From Bacillota bacterium (GTDB lineage Bacteria > Bacillota > UBA994), in assembly GCA_018725275.1 (NCBI GenBank), contig QLUC01000051.1, positions 1-11,921 of the forward strand: a stretch of DNA of 11,921 nt. The letters run 5' to 3'. The position numbers were made by a program, and so were the translations under genes. Every line of letters begins with the position of its first letter. Positions within the stretch are counted from its first letter, which is position 1. Of this stretch, positions 6,433 to 11,921 are shown in pieces. Under the pieces are notes generated by a model, which saw only the letters and a program-made list of their open reading frames with translations, was not told the origin of the DNA and made no database searches.

Positions 6433-7019
6433 ACTTCGCTTACCTCCACTCGCACATTCTCTCCCCTGAGCAAAACGTGAAAAAAACGCTTGGGCAACGC
6501 TCTGGTTGGCATCCCGCGAAGAGCCTCCTCGCTTAGCTGTAAGGCTTGTAGGGCCTCCTCATAGGAGACGGGGATAAACTGCAGGGCATCGCCCGTCCTC
6601 ATCTGCCCGACCAATGGCAAATCTGCGCTGATGACTGTCGCTATCTTCATGTACCCACCCGTGGTCTGTCGGTCGGCCAGCATGATTATCTTCATGTACC
6701 CACCCGTGGTCTGTCGGTCGGCCAGCATGATAGTGGGATGCCCGCTACCGAGCACCTGAATACTGCCTAGAGCGACACCGTCGCTAATAGTGTCCGTTTG
6801 AAAATTTTGCACTAACCTTTCGCCACTCAAGCGACAACCCATCCGGTCGGCTTCTGCTGCCACTTGATACCTTGCGGAGCACAGCACCCGCAGGGCATCA
6901 TCTGGGAAAAGGTGGTTTTGTGGGCCTAACATGACTCGCACCTGGCTTATGGCCGCGGGGAGCCGAGCCTGACTAGGCAAGGAAACGAACGAAGCTGCCA
7001 ACGCGGGTTTGGTGTTCAT
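6429..7019 (-). CDS. pxpC: pxpC fragment 3 (C-terminal part)
   Basis: The family frame is regained at SFVSLPSQARLPAAISQVRV and continues with LGPQNHLF, EADRMGCRLSGERL, SDGVALGSIQVLGSGHP and the duplicated LADRQTTGGYMKI block, ending VEVSEV. The ATG at 7019-7017 is probably only an internal codon: the first 10 residues are out of frame with PxpC. The stop overlaps the ycsI start by 4 bp. Confidence 0.7.
   Translation of the reverse strand: MNTKPALAASFVSLPSQARLPAAISQVRVMLGPQNHLFPDDALRVLCSARYQVAAEADRMGCRLSGERLVQNFQTDTISDGVALGSIQVLGSGHPTIMLADRQTTGGYMKIIMLADRQTTGGYMKIATVISADLPLVGQMRTGDALQFIPVSYEEALQALQLSEEALRGMPTRALPKRFFHVLLRGENVRVEVSEV
6642..6731. repeat. 45-bp perfect in-frame tandem duplication in pxpC
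   Basis: Copies 6642-6686 and 6687-6731 are identical. On the - strand each encodes 15 residues, IMLADRQTTGGYMKI, which is a strongly conserved PxpC motif normally present once. The absence of mismatches suggests it is younger than the 50-, 64- and 27-bp duplications. Confidence 0.93.
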
Positions 7020-7326
7020 ATGTCAACTCACCTAAAGGTAACACATCACTAGCACGCAGCACACGTCCATGCCACCCTCCGAACACACCGCGCAAGAATG
7101 TAGCTCGGCTCCCCATCACCAAAGGGACGTCGATGCCGCCAGCCACACACAGATAGGCCCGAGCACCTGCCTCCATCTCTCCTAAGGCCAGCTCATCTCC
7201 ATCTGTTAGATGCAGAGCTTCCCACGTAGGCACCCTTTTGCCGTTTCTATAGACCGACAACTTGCCCCCGGTGACCGCGGCGACGGTTTCGCCGCTAGCA
7301 ATGAGCGTTGCTCCCCGCATAGTCAT
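6973..7326 (-). CDS. pxpC: pxpC fragment 2 (middle)
   Basis: The in-frame PxpC sequence resumes after the duplication at about MRGATLIASGETVAAVTGGK and continues through GARAYLCVAGGIDVPLVMGS, the conserved core of the family, then RASDVLPLGELTYEHQTRVGSFV. Beyond the 4-bp AACG duplication it leaves the family frame and stops at TAG 6975-6973. No ribosome binding site supports independent translation. Confidence 0.65.
   Translation of the reverse strand: MTMRGATLIASGETVAAVTGGKLSVYRNGKRVPTWEALHLTDGDELALGEMEAGARAYLCVAGGIDVPLVMGSRATFLRGVFGGWHGRVLRASDVLPLGELTYEHQTRVGSFVRFLA
6984..6993. repeat. 4-bp tandem duplication (AACGAACGAA) causing a pxpC frameshift
   Basis: A 2.5-unit AACG tract sits exactly where the PxpC frame changes. 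Deleting four bases joins TRVGSFV to SLPSQARLP in one frame. The attribution to this tract is inferred; any +1-type change between 7019 and 6973 would do the same. Confidence 0.6.
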
Positions 7327-7378
7327 TTCTAGTGCGGCCGCTCCATCATAGTCATTTCTAGTGCGGCCGCTCCATCAT
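7318..7378. repeat. 29-bp perfect tandem duplication causing a pxpC frameshift
   Basis: Copies 7318-7346 and 7347-7375 are identical, and the first three bases (CAT) recur again at 7376-7378. The single-copy ancestor would therefore have had CAT on both sides, a 3-bp microhomology suited to replication slippage. 29 is not a multiple of 3, so the pxpC frame is lost. Each unit contains a GCGGCCGC palindrome. Confidence 0.93.
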
Positions 7379-7532
7379 CATTGCCAAGTAAGCGATTCCC
7401 CGCACGCAAGGAGTAGGTGTCGAGAGCGCCTCCCACGGGCACACCATATTGCTGCAGCCCCGGACGCCCCAAATCTTGCACTGTGGTGAGAAAGCCTGGA
7501 TCAACCACCGTAAATTTAGGCATGTTCCGCAT
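7329..7532 (-). CDS. pxpC: pxpC fragment 1 (N-terminal 67 residues)
   Basis: This piece carries the conserved PxpC opening FTVVDPGFLTTVQDLGRPGL and QQYGVPVGGALDTYSLRAGN, reading correctly to GAAALEMTM. It then runs out of frame (MERPH, stop) because of the 29-bp duplication. Start ATG 7532, or the in-frame ATG 7523. It is too short to fold as a PxpC subunit by itself. Confidence 0.7.
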   Translation of the reverse strand: MRNMPKFTVVDPGFLTTVQDLGRPGLQQYGVPVGGALDTYSLRAGNRLLGNDDGAAALEMTMMERPH

Positions 7533-8250
7533 CCATCAGGACGACTCGCGGACGGAACCTGTTCGCTTTTACTAAATCGGCAATCTCCGCATATTCGTCG
7601 CCTGAGACTGAGCGAAAGCGCACCCACTGCCCCGGCCTGAGGAGGCTCGGCGGCGACTCTGCTATATTAAAAAAGCGCAAAGGGGTTCGCCCAATAATCC
7701 GCCAACCACCCGGGCTACTGAGCGGGTAGACACCAGTCTGCAGTTCGGCAATCGCCACCGAACCGGCAGGAACCTTGGTGCGCGGGACTTTAAGTCGGGG
7801 CAGCGACAGACGCGGGTCTAGGCCGCCAAGGTAGGGGAAGCCAGGCAAGAAGCCTATCATGTATACCGCATACGCGCGCCGCACATGCATTGCTACCACC
7901 TCTTCAACTGTCAATGATGTTTCTTCGGCCACCTGATCGAGATCGGGCCCCAGTTCACCCCCATAACGAACGGGTATCTCTAACACTTCCCTCTGGTGAG
8001 GGCGGCAAATTGCCTTAGATTTCATGAGTCCTTGGCAGATAGCTCTTAATTCAGGCGCGGTGATGACCAGAGGATCGTAAGAAATCATCAGGGAACGGTA
8101 GCTAGGCACAACCTCCCGCAGCCCTCGCGGTTGTAAAGCCACCAGAGCTCCGGCCAGGGCATGAACGTCACTGTTAATGCTTAGGTCGATGGTGCTGCCC
8201 AACTCGACCACTAGGTGACTTTCACCCGCGTAATAATACTGCCACATCAT
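7516..8250 (-). CDS. pxpB: 5-oxoprolinase subunit B (PxpB/KipI)
   Basis: 244 residues, typical length for PxpB/KipI, with an N-terminal domain and a cyclophilin-like C-terminal domain. Signatures: IGFLPGFPYLGGLDPRL at 132-148, PRLKVPRTKVPAGSVAIA at 151-168, and QTGVYPLSSPGGWRIIGRTP at 171-190. PxpB works with PxpC and PxpA to hydrolyse 5-oxo-L-proline to L-glutamate with ATP in the cytoplasm. In Bacillus subtilis the homologue KipI also inhibits the sporulation kinase KinA. The start ATG 8250-8248 lies one base after the pxpA stop (8254-8252), so the genes are coupled. The end overlaps pxpC by 17 bp. The gene itself is intact, but its partner pxpC is broken. Confidence 0.92.
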   Translation of the reverse strand: MMWQYYYAGESHLVVELGSTIDLSINSDVHALAGALVALQPRGLREVVPSYRSLMISYDPLVITAPELRAICQGLMKSKAICRPHQREVLEIPVRYGGELGPDLDQVAEETSLTVEEVVAMHVRRAYAVYMIGFLPGFPYLGGLDPRLSLPRLKVPRTKVPAGSVAIAELQTGVYPLSSPGGWRIIGRTPLRFFNIAESPPSLLRPGQWVRFRSVSGDEYAEIADLVKANRFRPRVVLMDAEHA

Positions 8251-8251
8251 C

Positions 8252-9025
8252 CTACAACCGCTTCAAGCCGGAGAGTGTGATGTTTTGCTCAGCGACGAGC
8301 GCCACCATACCGCGAGCAAATTCCAAAGCGTGGGGGCCTTCTCCGTGCACACAGAACGTGTCGGCTACAACAGGTACTTTCTCTCCTGTTATCGCCGTGA
8401 CAAAGCCCGTAGTAAGTATCTCCTTAACCTGGTCTCGCGCCTCGCCAAAACTATGGTAGAGGGCATGAGGGTGACTGCGCGGGACAAGACTCCCATCCGC
8501 CTGGTATCGCCTATCTACAAACGCCTCACGACTAACCTTAAGCCCCTGAGCGAGCCCTGCTTCAATAAGTCTGCTGTTCGCTAGACCGACTAAGATGAGT
8601 TGGTCGTCAACGGCCCGCACCGCCTGGGCTACCGCTTGGGCAACCACTACATCACTTACTGCTAGGTTGTAGAGCGCCCCGTGTGCCTTGACATGGGTGC
8701 CAGCCACTCCAAGCGATTTCGCCACACCAAGAAAAGCACCTACTTGATAAACGATAGCGTCAAACACTTCGGTGGGAGAAAGTTGCATGAGCCTTCGGCC
8801 GAACCCCATGAGATCAGGGTATCCGGGGTGAGCGCCAATGCTTACTTTAGCCGCCCGAGCCAAAGCAATAGTCTCGCGCATAACACTGGGGTCACCGGCA
8901 TGAAAACCACAGGCAATGCTTACCGACGAAACGTAGCGCAAGAGTTCTTGGTCCTGACCTAGACGATACACTCCATAACTCTCGCCCATATCACAATTTA
9001 TGTCGACAACACTTTTACCTGCCAT
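8252..9025 (-). CDS. pxpA: 5-oxoprolinase subunit A (PxpA, LamB/YcsF family)
   Basis: 257 residues from ATG 9025-9023, chosen because AGAAGG lies 9 bases upstream and homologues start close to the DINCDMGES block; the ATG at 9031 is an alternative. LamB/YcsF signatures in order: VVDINCDMGESYG, SIACGFHAGDP, GAHPGYPDLMGFGRR, GTHVKAHGALYN, EAFVDRRYQADGSLVPR and VADTFCVHGEGPHA. These include the conserved Asp, His and Cys residues of the family. PxpA is the component that acts on 5-oxoproline together with PxpBC. It overlaps the end of the IclR gene by 11 bp and precedes pxpB by one base, so the cluster is a true operon. Confidence 0.93.
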   Translation of the reverse strand: MAGKSVVDINCDMGESYGVYRLGQDQELLRYVSSVSIACGFHAGDPSVMRETIALARAAKVSIGAHPGYPDLMGFGRRLMQLSPTEVFDAIVYQVGAFLGVAKSLGVAGTHVKAHGALYNLAVSDVVVAQAVAQAVRAVDDQLILVGLANSRLIEAGLAQGLKVSREAFVDRRYQADGSLVPRSHPHALYHSFGEARDQVKEILTTGFVTAITGEKVPVVADTFCVHGEGPHALEFARGMVALVAEQNITLSGLKRL

Positions 9026-9791
9026 GGGCATCGCCCTTCTGTTGAAAGCCAAGATCATGGGATATAGCCCGCGCAGAGCGCTGTAGTGAACGCACGAGGT
9101 ACTCTATTTTTTCGGGAACAAAGCTGCCCACGGGACCGGCAATGCTGATCGATGCTACGACCTTCGCACTGTGATCGCGTACGGGCATGGCGATGGCGGC
9201 AGTTCCCGCATGTAGCTCCCCTTGGCTAAAACAGTAGCCCTGAACTCTTTCTTGCTTGATCAACTCGGCTAAAGCCTCGCGGCTGGCAGGCGTGGTCGGG
9301 GTTATGGGTAGAAACGTGAGCTGGGATAGCACTTGCTCTAACTCTCGCTCCGCCAAAAAAGCGATAAGGGCCCGCGGACAGGCTCCTGCATACAGGGGCG
9401 CCCGCCGGCCGATGCGGGTGTACATACGCACCGGATGATTAGTTTCTCTCTTTTCGATATACACGCCCTCAAGACCATCCCTGATGACTAGGTTCACCGC
9501 CTGGTCCACCCTAATTGACAACTCTTCCATGTGGGGCAAAGCTACGGCGCGTACATCGAGACGTTCAGCAACAAAATTTCCCATCTCCAAGAGCTTCATG
9601 CCTAGACAGTAAGCCTTGCTATTGTCACGCATGAGGAATCCGCTACCTTCTAGCGTCGACAACAGGCGCAAGGCCGTAGGCTTTGAGAGTTTAGCCAGCT
9701 CAGCTACCTGACGCAAAGTCAAATACGGCCGCTCGATGGTGAATAATTCAAGCACCTTTAGCCCCTTAGCAAACGTCGTGGCAATTGCCAT
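9015..9791 (-). CDS. IclR-family transcriptional regulator (KipR-like)
   Basis: 258 residues from ATG 9791-9789, chosen because GAGGTGGG lies 4-5 bases upstream; a GTG three codons earlier would overlap that site. The N-terminal winged helix-turn-helix is at ~10-60 (LTLRQVAELAKLSKPTALRL, then LLSTLEGSGFL). The C-terminal IclR effector domain is at ~75-250, with MEELSIRVDQAVNLVIRDG, RIGRRAPLYAGACPRALIAF, GYCFSQGELHAGTAAIAMPV and VASISIAGPVG. It is the first gene of the pxp cluster, as expected for a local regulator. In B. subtilis KipR represses the ycs-kip operon, so repression relieved by a pathway metabolite is a fair inference. The effector is unknown. Confidence 0.9.
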   Translation of the reverse strand: MAIATTFAKGLKVLELFTIERPYLTLRQVAELAKLSKPTALRLLSTLEGSGFLMRDNSKAYCLGMKLLEMGNFVAERLDVRAVALPHMEELSIRVDQAVNLVIRDGLEGVYIEKRETNHPVRMYTRIGRRAPLYAGACPRALIAFLAERELEQVLSQLTFLPITPTTPASREALAELIKQERVQGYCFSQGELHAGTAAIAMPVRDHSAKVVASISIAGPVGSFVPEKIEYLVRSLQRSARAISHDLGFQQKGDAHGR

Positions 9792-9804
9792 GATGCCCAC
9801 CTCA

Positions 9805-9819
9805 TTTCATTTAATGGAA
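9805..9819 (-). promoter_or_regulatory. Candidate IclR-type operator in front of the pxp operon
   Basis: TTTCA (9805-9809), five bases, TGGAA (9815-9819) form an inverted repeat with one mismatch. This resembles the TGGAA-N5-TTCCA half-sites reported for several IclR regulators. It lies between the terminator of the upstream gene and the IclR ribosome binding site, where autoregulation would act. I could not define the promoter hexamers securely. Treat as a hypothesis. Confidence 0.3.
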
Positions 9820-9850
9820 CTAACATCTGCATTCTTACTTCGCGAACGAC

Positions 9851-9897
9851 AAAAAAAATCCTGCCTGCTCCATAAATTAAGGTGGAATGTGGCAGGA
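9851..9897 (-). terminator. Intrinsic terminator of the DprA-like gene
   Basis: On the - strand, TCCTGCC (9897-9891) pairs with GGCAGGA (9865-9859), with an inner TCCA/TGGA stem. It is followed at once by eight T residues (9858-9851). It lies 40 bp downstream of the stop of the DprA-like gene and 60 bp upstream of the IclR start, so it separates the two transcripts and places the pxp promoter between 9851 and 9791. Confidence 0.85.
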
Positions 9898-9937
9898 AGT
9901 GAATGTCTCTTGCAGAATAGTGCTTGTTAGGCCGTGG

Positions 9938-10507
9938 TTAGACCATGGGACGAAAGATATGGCGGCTGAGCTCAGGTAGCTCGGGCTCCCACCAAATGCG
10001 GCGCTCCACCGATGGCAGCGCGAGGTGCAGGCCACCAAAGCTGCTTAACCGCAAGAGCGGCCGCTGTAGTTGTTGACAAAACGCGACCATCCAAGCGGTC
10101 CCCCCCGTAATACATGGGTCATCTTGAACTACGATGCCCACATCACAGTACAGGGCCATGAGAAAGTTGCGTTCAATCAGCCGACGACGCAAGACGTAAG
10201 TATCTCGACTAGGCTCGGCAAAGGGTGTAACCACTACCCCACCAAGTAGGTGTAGCTGCCTAGCTAGATTGCGGTTAGATCGCGGGTAGACTTCCTCGCC
10301 ACTTGCTGTAGACAGGACAACCACAGCCCGGCCTCCGCCGCGGGCAACACCGGTAAGGGCAGCGGTATCAATACCGCGAGCTAAGCCCGACAGCACCACT
10401 ACCCCGCGCCTGGCCAAAGTTAATCCCAGCTTCTCGGCTACCTGTTGCTCTTCTGCCGAACACGCCCTACTCCCCACTATTGCAATTATCAATTCCCCAA
10501 CTCCCAT
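9938..10507 (-). CDS. Stand-alone DprA/Smf-like Rossmann protein
   Basis: About 189 residues from ATG 10507; a TTG at 10492 has the better-spaced purine-rich site (GGGAGTTGGGGAA), so the product may be five residues shorter. It matches the Rossmann core of DprA/Smf, which loads RecA on single-stranded DNA during transformation: LIIAIVGSRACS near the N-terminus, GVVVLSGLARGIDTAALTG, GGRAVVVLS, EEVYPRSNRNLARQL and LGGVVVTPFAEPS. It lacks the usual N-terminal SAM-like and C-terminal winged-helix domains (full DprA is about 290-380 residues). Its end, DPCITGGTAWMVAFCQQLQR, is more like other SMF/DprA-LOG (SLOG) proteins. The role is therefore uncertain: a nucleic-acid or a nucleotide sensor. Divergent from the CheW-like gene and followed by a terminator. 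Confidence 0.75.
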   Translation of the reverse strand: MGVGELIIAIVGSRACSAEEQQVAEKLGLTLARRGVVVLSGLARGIDTAALTGVARGGGRAVVVLSTASGEEVYPRSNRNLARQLHLLGGVVVTPFAEPSRDTYVLRRRLIERNFLMALYCDVGIVVQDDPCITGGTAWMVAFCQQLQRPLLRLSSFGGLHLALPSVERRIWWEPELPELSRHIFRPMV

Positions 10508-10569
10508 CCCCCGGCACAACAATCCTACACCAAACACATGTTTGATGCAAACAAATCGGAGGTGTCAAA
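10508..10569. promoter_or_regulatory. Divergent intergenic region with a short palindrome
   Basis: This 62-bp gap must contain the starts of both the DprA-like (-) and CheW-like (+) transcripts. It holds the inverted repeat AAACA-CA-TGTTT at 10532-10543, and the CheW ribosome binding site GGAGGTG at 10558-10564. No convincing -35/-10 pair was found on either strand. A shared operator is possible but unproven. Confidence 0.3.
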
Positions 10570-10983
10570 GTGCAAGTAGTGATCCTCGACTTGGGCAAAG
10601 AAACCTTTGCCATTGAAGCCCTTGCCGTCCAAGAGATCCTGCGCCGGCCACATGCCGTCTCTTTACCAGAGGCTCCGCCCCATGTTTTGGGCATCATTGA
10701 TTTTCGTGGACGGAGCATCCCCCTTATTCACTTGGGCCGAATGCTGTCAGTGCCAACCACCGCTGAGGGTATGCGGGCGATTGTTTTAGAGGATGAGGGT
10801 TTTTCAGCGGCCTTCCTGGTGGATGACGTGAGCGATGTCATTAACATTCCCGACCACGCCTTCGACCCAATGCCGGCCGCTATTGAGGGGGCGACCCAGG
10901 TGCCAAAGGCTGTGGCTAGGCTCAAGGATCGTCTCATTGTCGTTATCGACCCCGTTAGACTGCTGCTTGGCCTCCGTCGTTAG
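10570..10983 (+). CDS. cheW: Orphan CheW-like adaptor
   Basis: 137 residues from GTG 10570, with GGAGGTG 5 bases upstream. The whole protein is one CheW domain: the first strand with LDLGKETFAIEALAVQEIL, then PHVLGIIDFRGRSIPLIHLG (the typical 'G-hydrophobic-hydrophobic-x-x-RG-x-hydrophobic-P' turn), AAFLVDDVSDVINIP, VPKAVARLKDRLIVVIDPVR and a short basic end. CheW proteins couple chemoreceptors to the CheA kinase at the membrane. No cheA, receptor or other chemotaxis gene is in the window, so the partner is unknown, and the domain may act as a general scaffold. The stop codon overlaps the stop of the convergent PRK06851-like gene (10980-10983). Confidence 0.85.
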   Translation: MQVVILDLGKETFAIEALAVQEILRRPHAVSLPEAPPHVLGIIDFRGRSIPLIHLGRMLSVPTTAEGMRAIVLEDEGFSAAFLVDDVSDVINIPDHAFDPMPAAIEGATQVPKAVARLKDRLIVVIDPVRLLLGLRR

Positions 10984-11588
10984 TAGCTGGTTAGAACGGC
11001 CATTTCCCTTAGTTCCTTGAGCACCTGTTCCCGCTTAGCATCAACCCGCGCAAAGTCCATGTGGGGAATGTAGTAGGTTTCTAATTCATCATGCAGGGCC
11101 TTCGCTCGAGCCAAAAAACTGATGGCTAGTTGCAAGGCCCGTTTGCTTTCCTCGAGGACACAGTCCATGTCGATGCGCATAGCGGACAGTGCACTTCCAT
11201 CTACGAGGCTATTTAGATTTTCGATCCGTGTACCTCCAGACTGAAAAGGGTGCACATTGCGGCTGGTCACAATACCTAAGGACAATTGCGGAATCACTAG
11301 GTGCTCGATTAGCTCCGGCCGCATGACACAATGAAAGGCATGAATGGCATAGCCACGACATTGGGCTATACGGAAGAGCTGTTCAATAATGTATTCGGCG
11401 CCGGTGCCTGGCTCGCCTTCGAGCACAACGATATTCTGGCACTCTAGGGTCACCGAAGAAAGTAGGCTCATTGGCCCGACAGGGGTAATGGCCGTAGCAA
11501 AGAGGTGTCGCTCCCGATACCCTGGCATAATGGCCCGCTTTGGCAAATACTCTTCTTCAAGCAACCCGACGATCTCTCGCCATCCCAT
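10980..11588 (-). pseudogene. PRK06851-like P-loop protein, 3' piece (C-terminal domain)
   Basis: A 202-codon frame ending AVLTSY at TAA 10982-10980. It continues the gene entering from the right edge but in another frame. Features: ERHLFATAITPVGPMSLLSS, then a degenerate second Walker A, VVLEGEPGTGAEYI, where the usual Lys-Ser/Thr is Ala-Glu. These are followed by AIHAFHCVMRPELIEHLVIP and SLGIVTSRNVHPF, the family's second 'HC...HLVIPEL' block, and a helical tail rich in charged residues. Family members are two-domain P-loop proteins of unknown function in Bacillota. The ATG at 11588 has no ribosome binding site and is probably only an internal codon after the frameshift. Confidence is for the family assignment. 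Confidence 0.72.
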
Positions 11589-11921
11589 CGCCGGATGTTG
11601 ACCGCTCCGGCATCGGCATAGTAGCTCAGATGTTCATCATAGTAGTTCCGCGCGCTGCGCAAAAATCCGTACGCTTTACGAAACAATCGCGCAATTTCCT
11701 GCGTCAAGGACATGATATCCTCTCTGTTGCTCCTTAAAGCAGGCGCATGCCAATATTCACCTAGATTGACAATCTCGTCAATAGCGCCGGGATGTTTCGG
11801 GTCGACGACGTGGGGGGCAGTGCCATCGAGGATTGTCACACCAATATCTGGAAAGCATACACCGTCCAATGAATTGTAATCGGCGGAACAATGGTAGAAC
11901 TCCGCTTGGCGATTATCGCGC
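11468..11921 (-). pseudogene. PRK06851-like P-loop protein, 5' piece (cut by the window edge)
   Basis: The frame is open from the right edge and reads AEFYHCSADYNSLDGVCFPD, then IGVTILDGTAPHVVDPKHPG and AIDEIVNLGEYW, the conserved first-domain motifs of PRK06851-type ATPases. A helical segment (LTQEIARLFRKAYGFLRSAR) follows. The first Walker A should lie to the right of the window. After NIRRWD the frame turns to unrelated sequence and stops at 11468, while the family sequence continues at REIVGLLEEEYLPKR in the 10980-11588 frame. A 5-bp CCATC duplication (11580-11589) or a TCTCTC tract (11573-11578) could account for the 2-base shift. The TTG at 11869 is an internal codon, not the start. Confidence 0.72.
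11580..11589. repeat. 5-bp tandem duplication (CCATC x2) at the PRK06851-like frameshift
   Basis: CCATC at 11580-11584 is repeated at 11585-11589. Removing one unit gives NIRRW-REIVGLLEEEY in a single frame. Removing one TC from the nearby TCTCTC (11573-11578) works equally well (RRWDGEIVGLL), so the exact cause is undecided. Confidence 0.5.

Larger units (their letters stand above)
6429..7532 (-). pseudogene. pxpC: pxpC (kipA), 5-oxoprolinase subunit C, broken by tandem duplications
   Basis: PxpC is the larger 'biotin-dependent carboxyltransferase-like' subunit of the ATP-dependent 5-oxoprolinase PxpABC. The whole gene is recognisable but lies in three frames. A 29-bp tandem duplication (7318-7375) shifts the frame after LGNDDGAAALEMTM. 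A 4-bp duplication (AACGAACGAA, 6984-6993) shifts it again after RVGSFV. A third, 45-bp duplication (6642-6731) is in frame and doubles the conserved IMLADRQTTGGYMKI. Removing one copy of the 29- and 4-bp units gives a continuous frame, with GAAALEMTMRGATLIASGET and RVGSFVSLPSQARLPAAI across the joins. That gives about 356 residues, or 341 if the 45-bp copy also goes, close to the usual 310-340. The start (MRNMPKFTVVDPG) overlaps the pxpB stop by 17 bp. Either a true pseudogene or sequence errors. Confidence 0.88.

Noticed and set aside
7358..7627. - strand 89-codon frame overlapping pxpB and pxpC
   Set aside because: Out of frame with both recognised proteins. Its end repeats MMERPH only because of the 29-bp duplication.
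8285..8584. + strand open frames of 60-99 codons inside pxpA
   Set aside because: Antisense to a gene with complete PxpA signatures; no start signals.
9256..9438. + strand 60-codon frame inside the IclR gene
   Set aside because: Arginine-rich shadow typical of the antisense frame of a GC-rich gene; no ribosome binding site.

Overview
The window looks like a piece of a Gram-positive-type bacterium, most likely a clostridial-grade Bacillota with moderate GC. Evidence: strong GGAGG-type ribosome binding sites, frequent GTG/TTG starts, and genes typical of that phylum (KipR/PxpABC/YcsI cluster, DUF3343, RQC-like protein beside a dGTPase, PRK06851-like ATPase). No mobile element, tRNA, rRNA or CRISPR array is visible, and no stretch over 300 bases lacks a gene.

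Layout. Left edge, + strand: the C-terminal end of an unrecognised protein (1-285), then a 50-bp tandem duplication starting exactly at its stop codon, then a two-helix membrane protein (438-893). From about 930 to 9791 everything is on the - strand and tightly packed. In transcription order: IclR regulator, pxpA, pxpB, pxpC (broken), ycsI/DUF1445, a Big_5 + beta-propeller lipoprotein, a DUF3343 protein, an F420:glutamate-ligase-like protein, an RQC-like winged-helix protein, a dGTPase-like HD hydrolase (frameshifted near its end), and a 57-aa two-helix membrane protein. Upstream of the IclR gene is a clear intrinsic terminator for a stand-alone DprA/Smf-like gene. That gene is divergent from an orphan CheW-like gene (+). 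At the right edge is a PRK06851-like P-loop protein on the - strand, split by a frameshift and cut by the window edge.

How the genes work together. IclR-pxpA-pxpB-pxpC-ycsI is a rearranged counterpart of the Bacillus subtilis ycsF-ycsI-kipI-kipA-kipR locus. PxpABC is the ATP-dependent 5-oxoprolinase, and the DUF1445/YcsI family includes D-glutamate cyclase, so the set points to 5-oxoproline/glutamate turnover under a local regulator. In this sequence pxpC cannot be read through, so the pathway is probably inactive here or the sequence has errors. The downstream genes look like a housekeeping group, possibly co-transcribed because gaps are under about 50 bp and no terminator is seen.

The most unusual property is not a gene. 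At least six short direct tandem duplications (50, 64, 27, 45, 29 and 4 bp, plus a 5- or 2-bp one) sit in 12 kb. Two are in-frame inside genes, two or three break reading frames, one has separated two tail-to-tail genes, and one follows a stop codon. Removing one copy restores conserved family sequence in pxpC and continuous sequence in the PRK06851-like gene. Either this genome suffers or tolerates an unusual level of tandem duplication, or the assembly carries a systematic artefact. Raw reads would decide.
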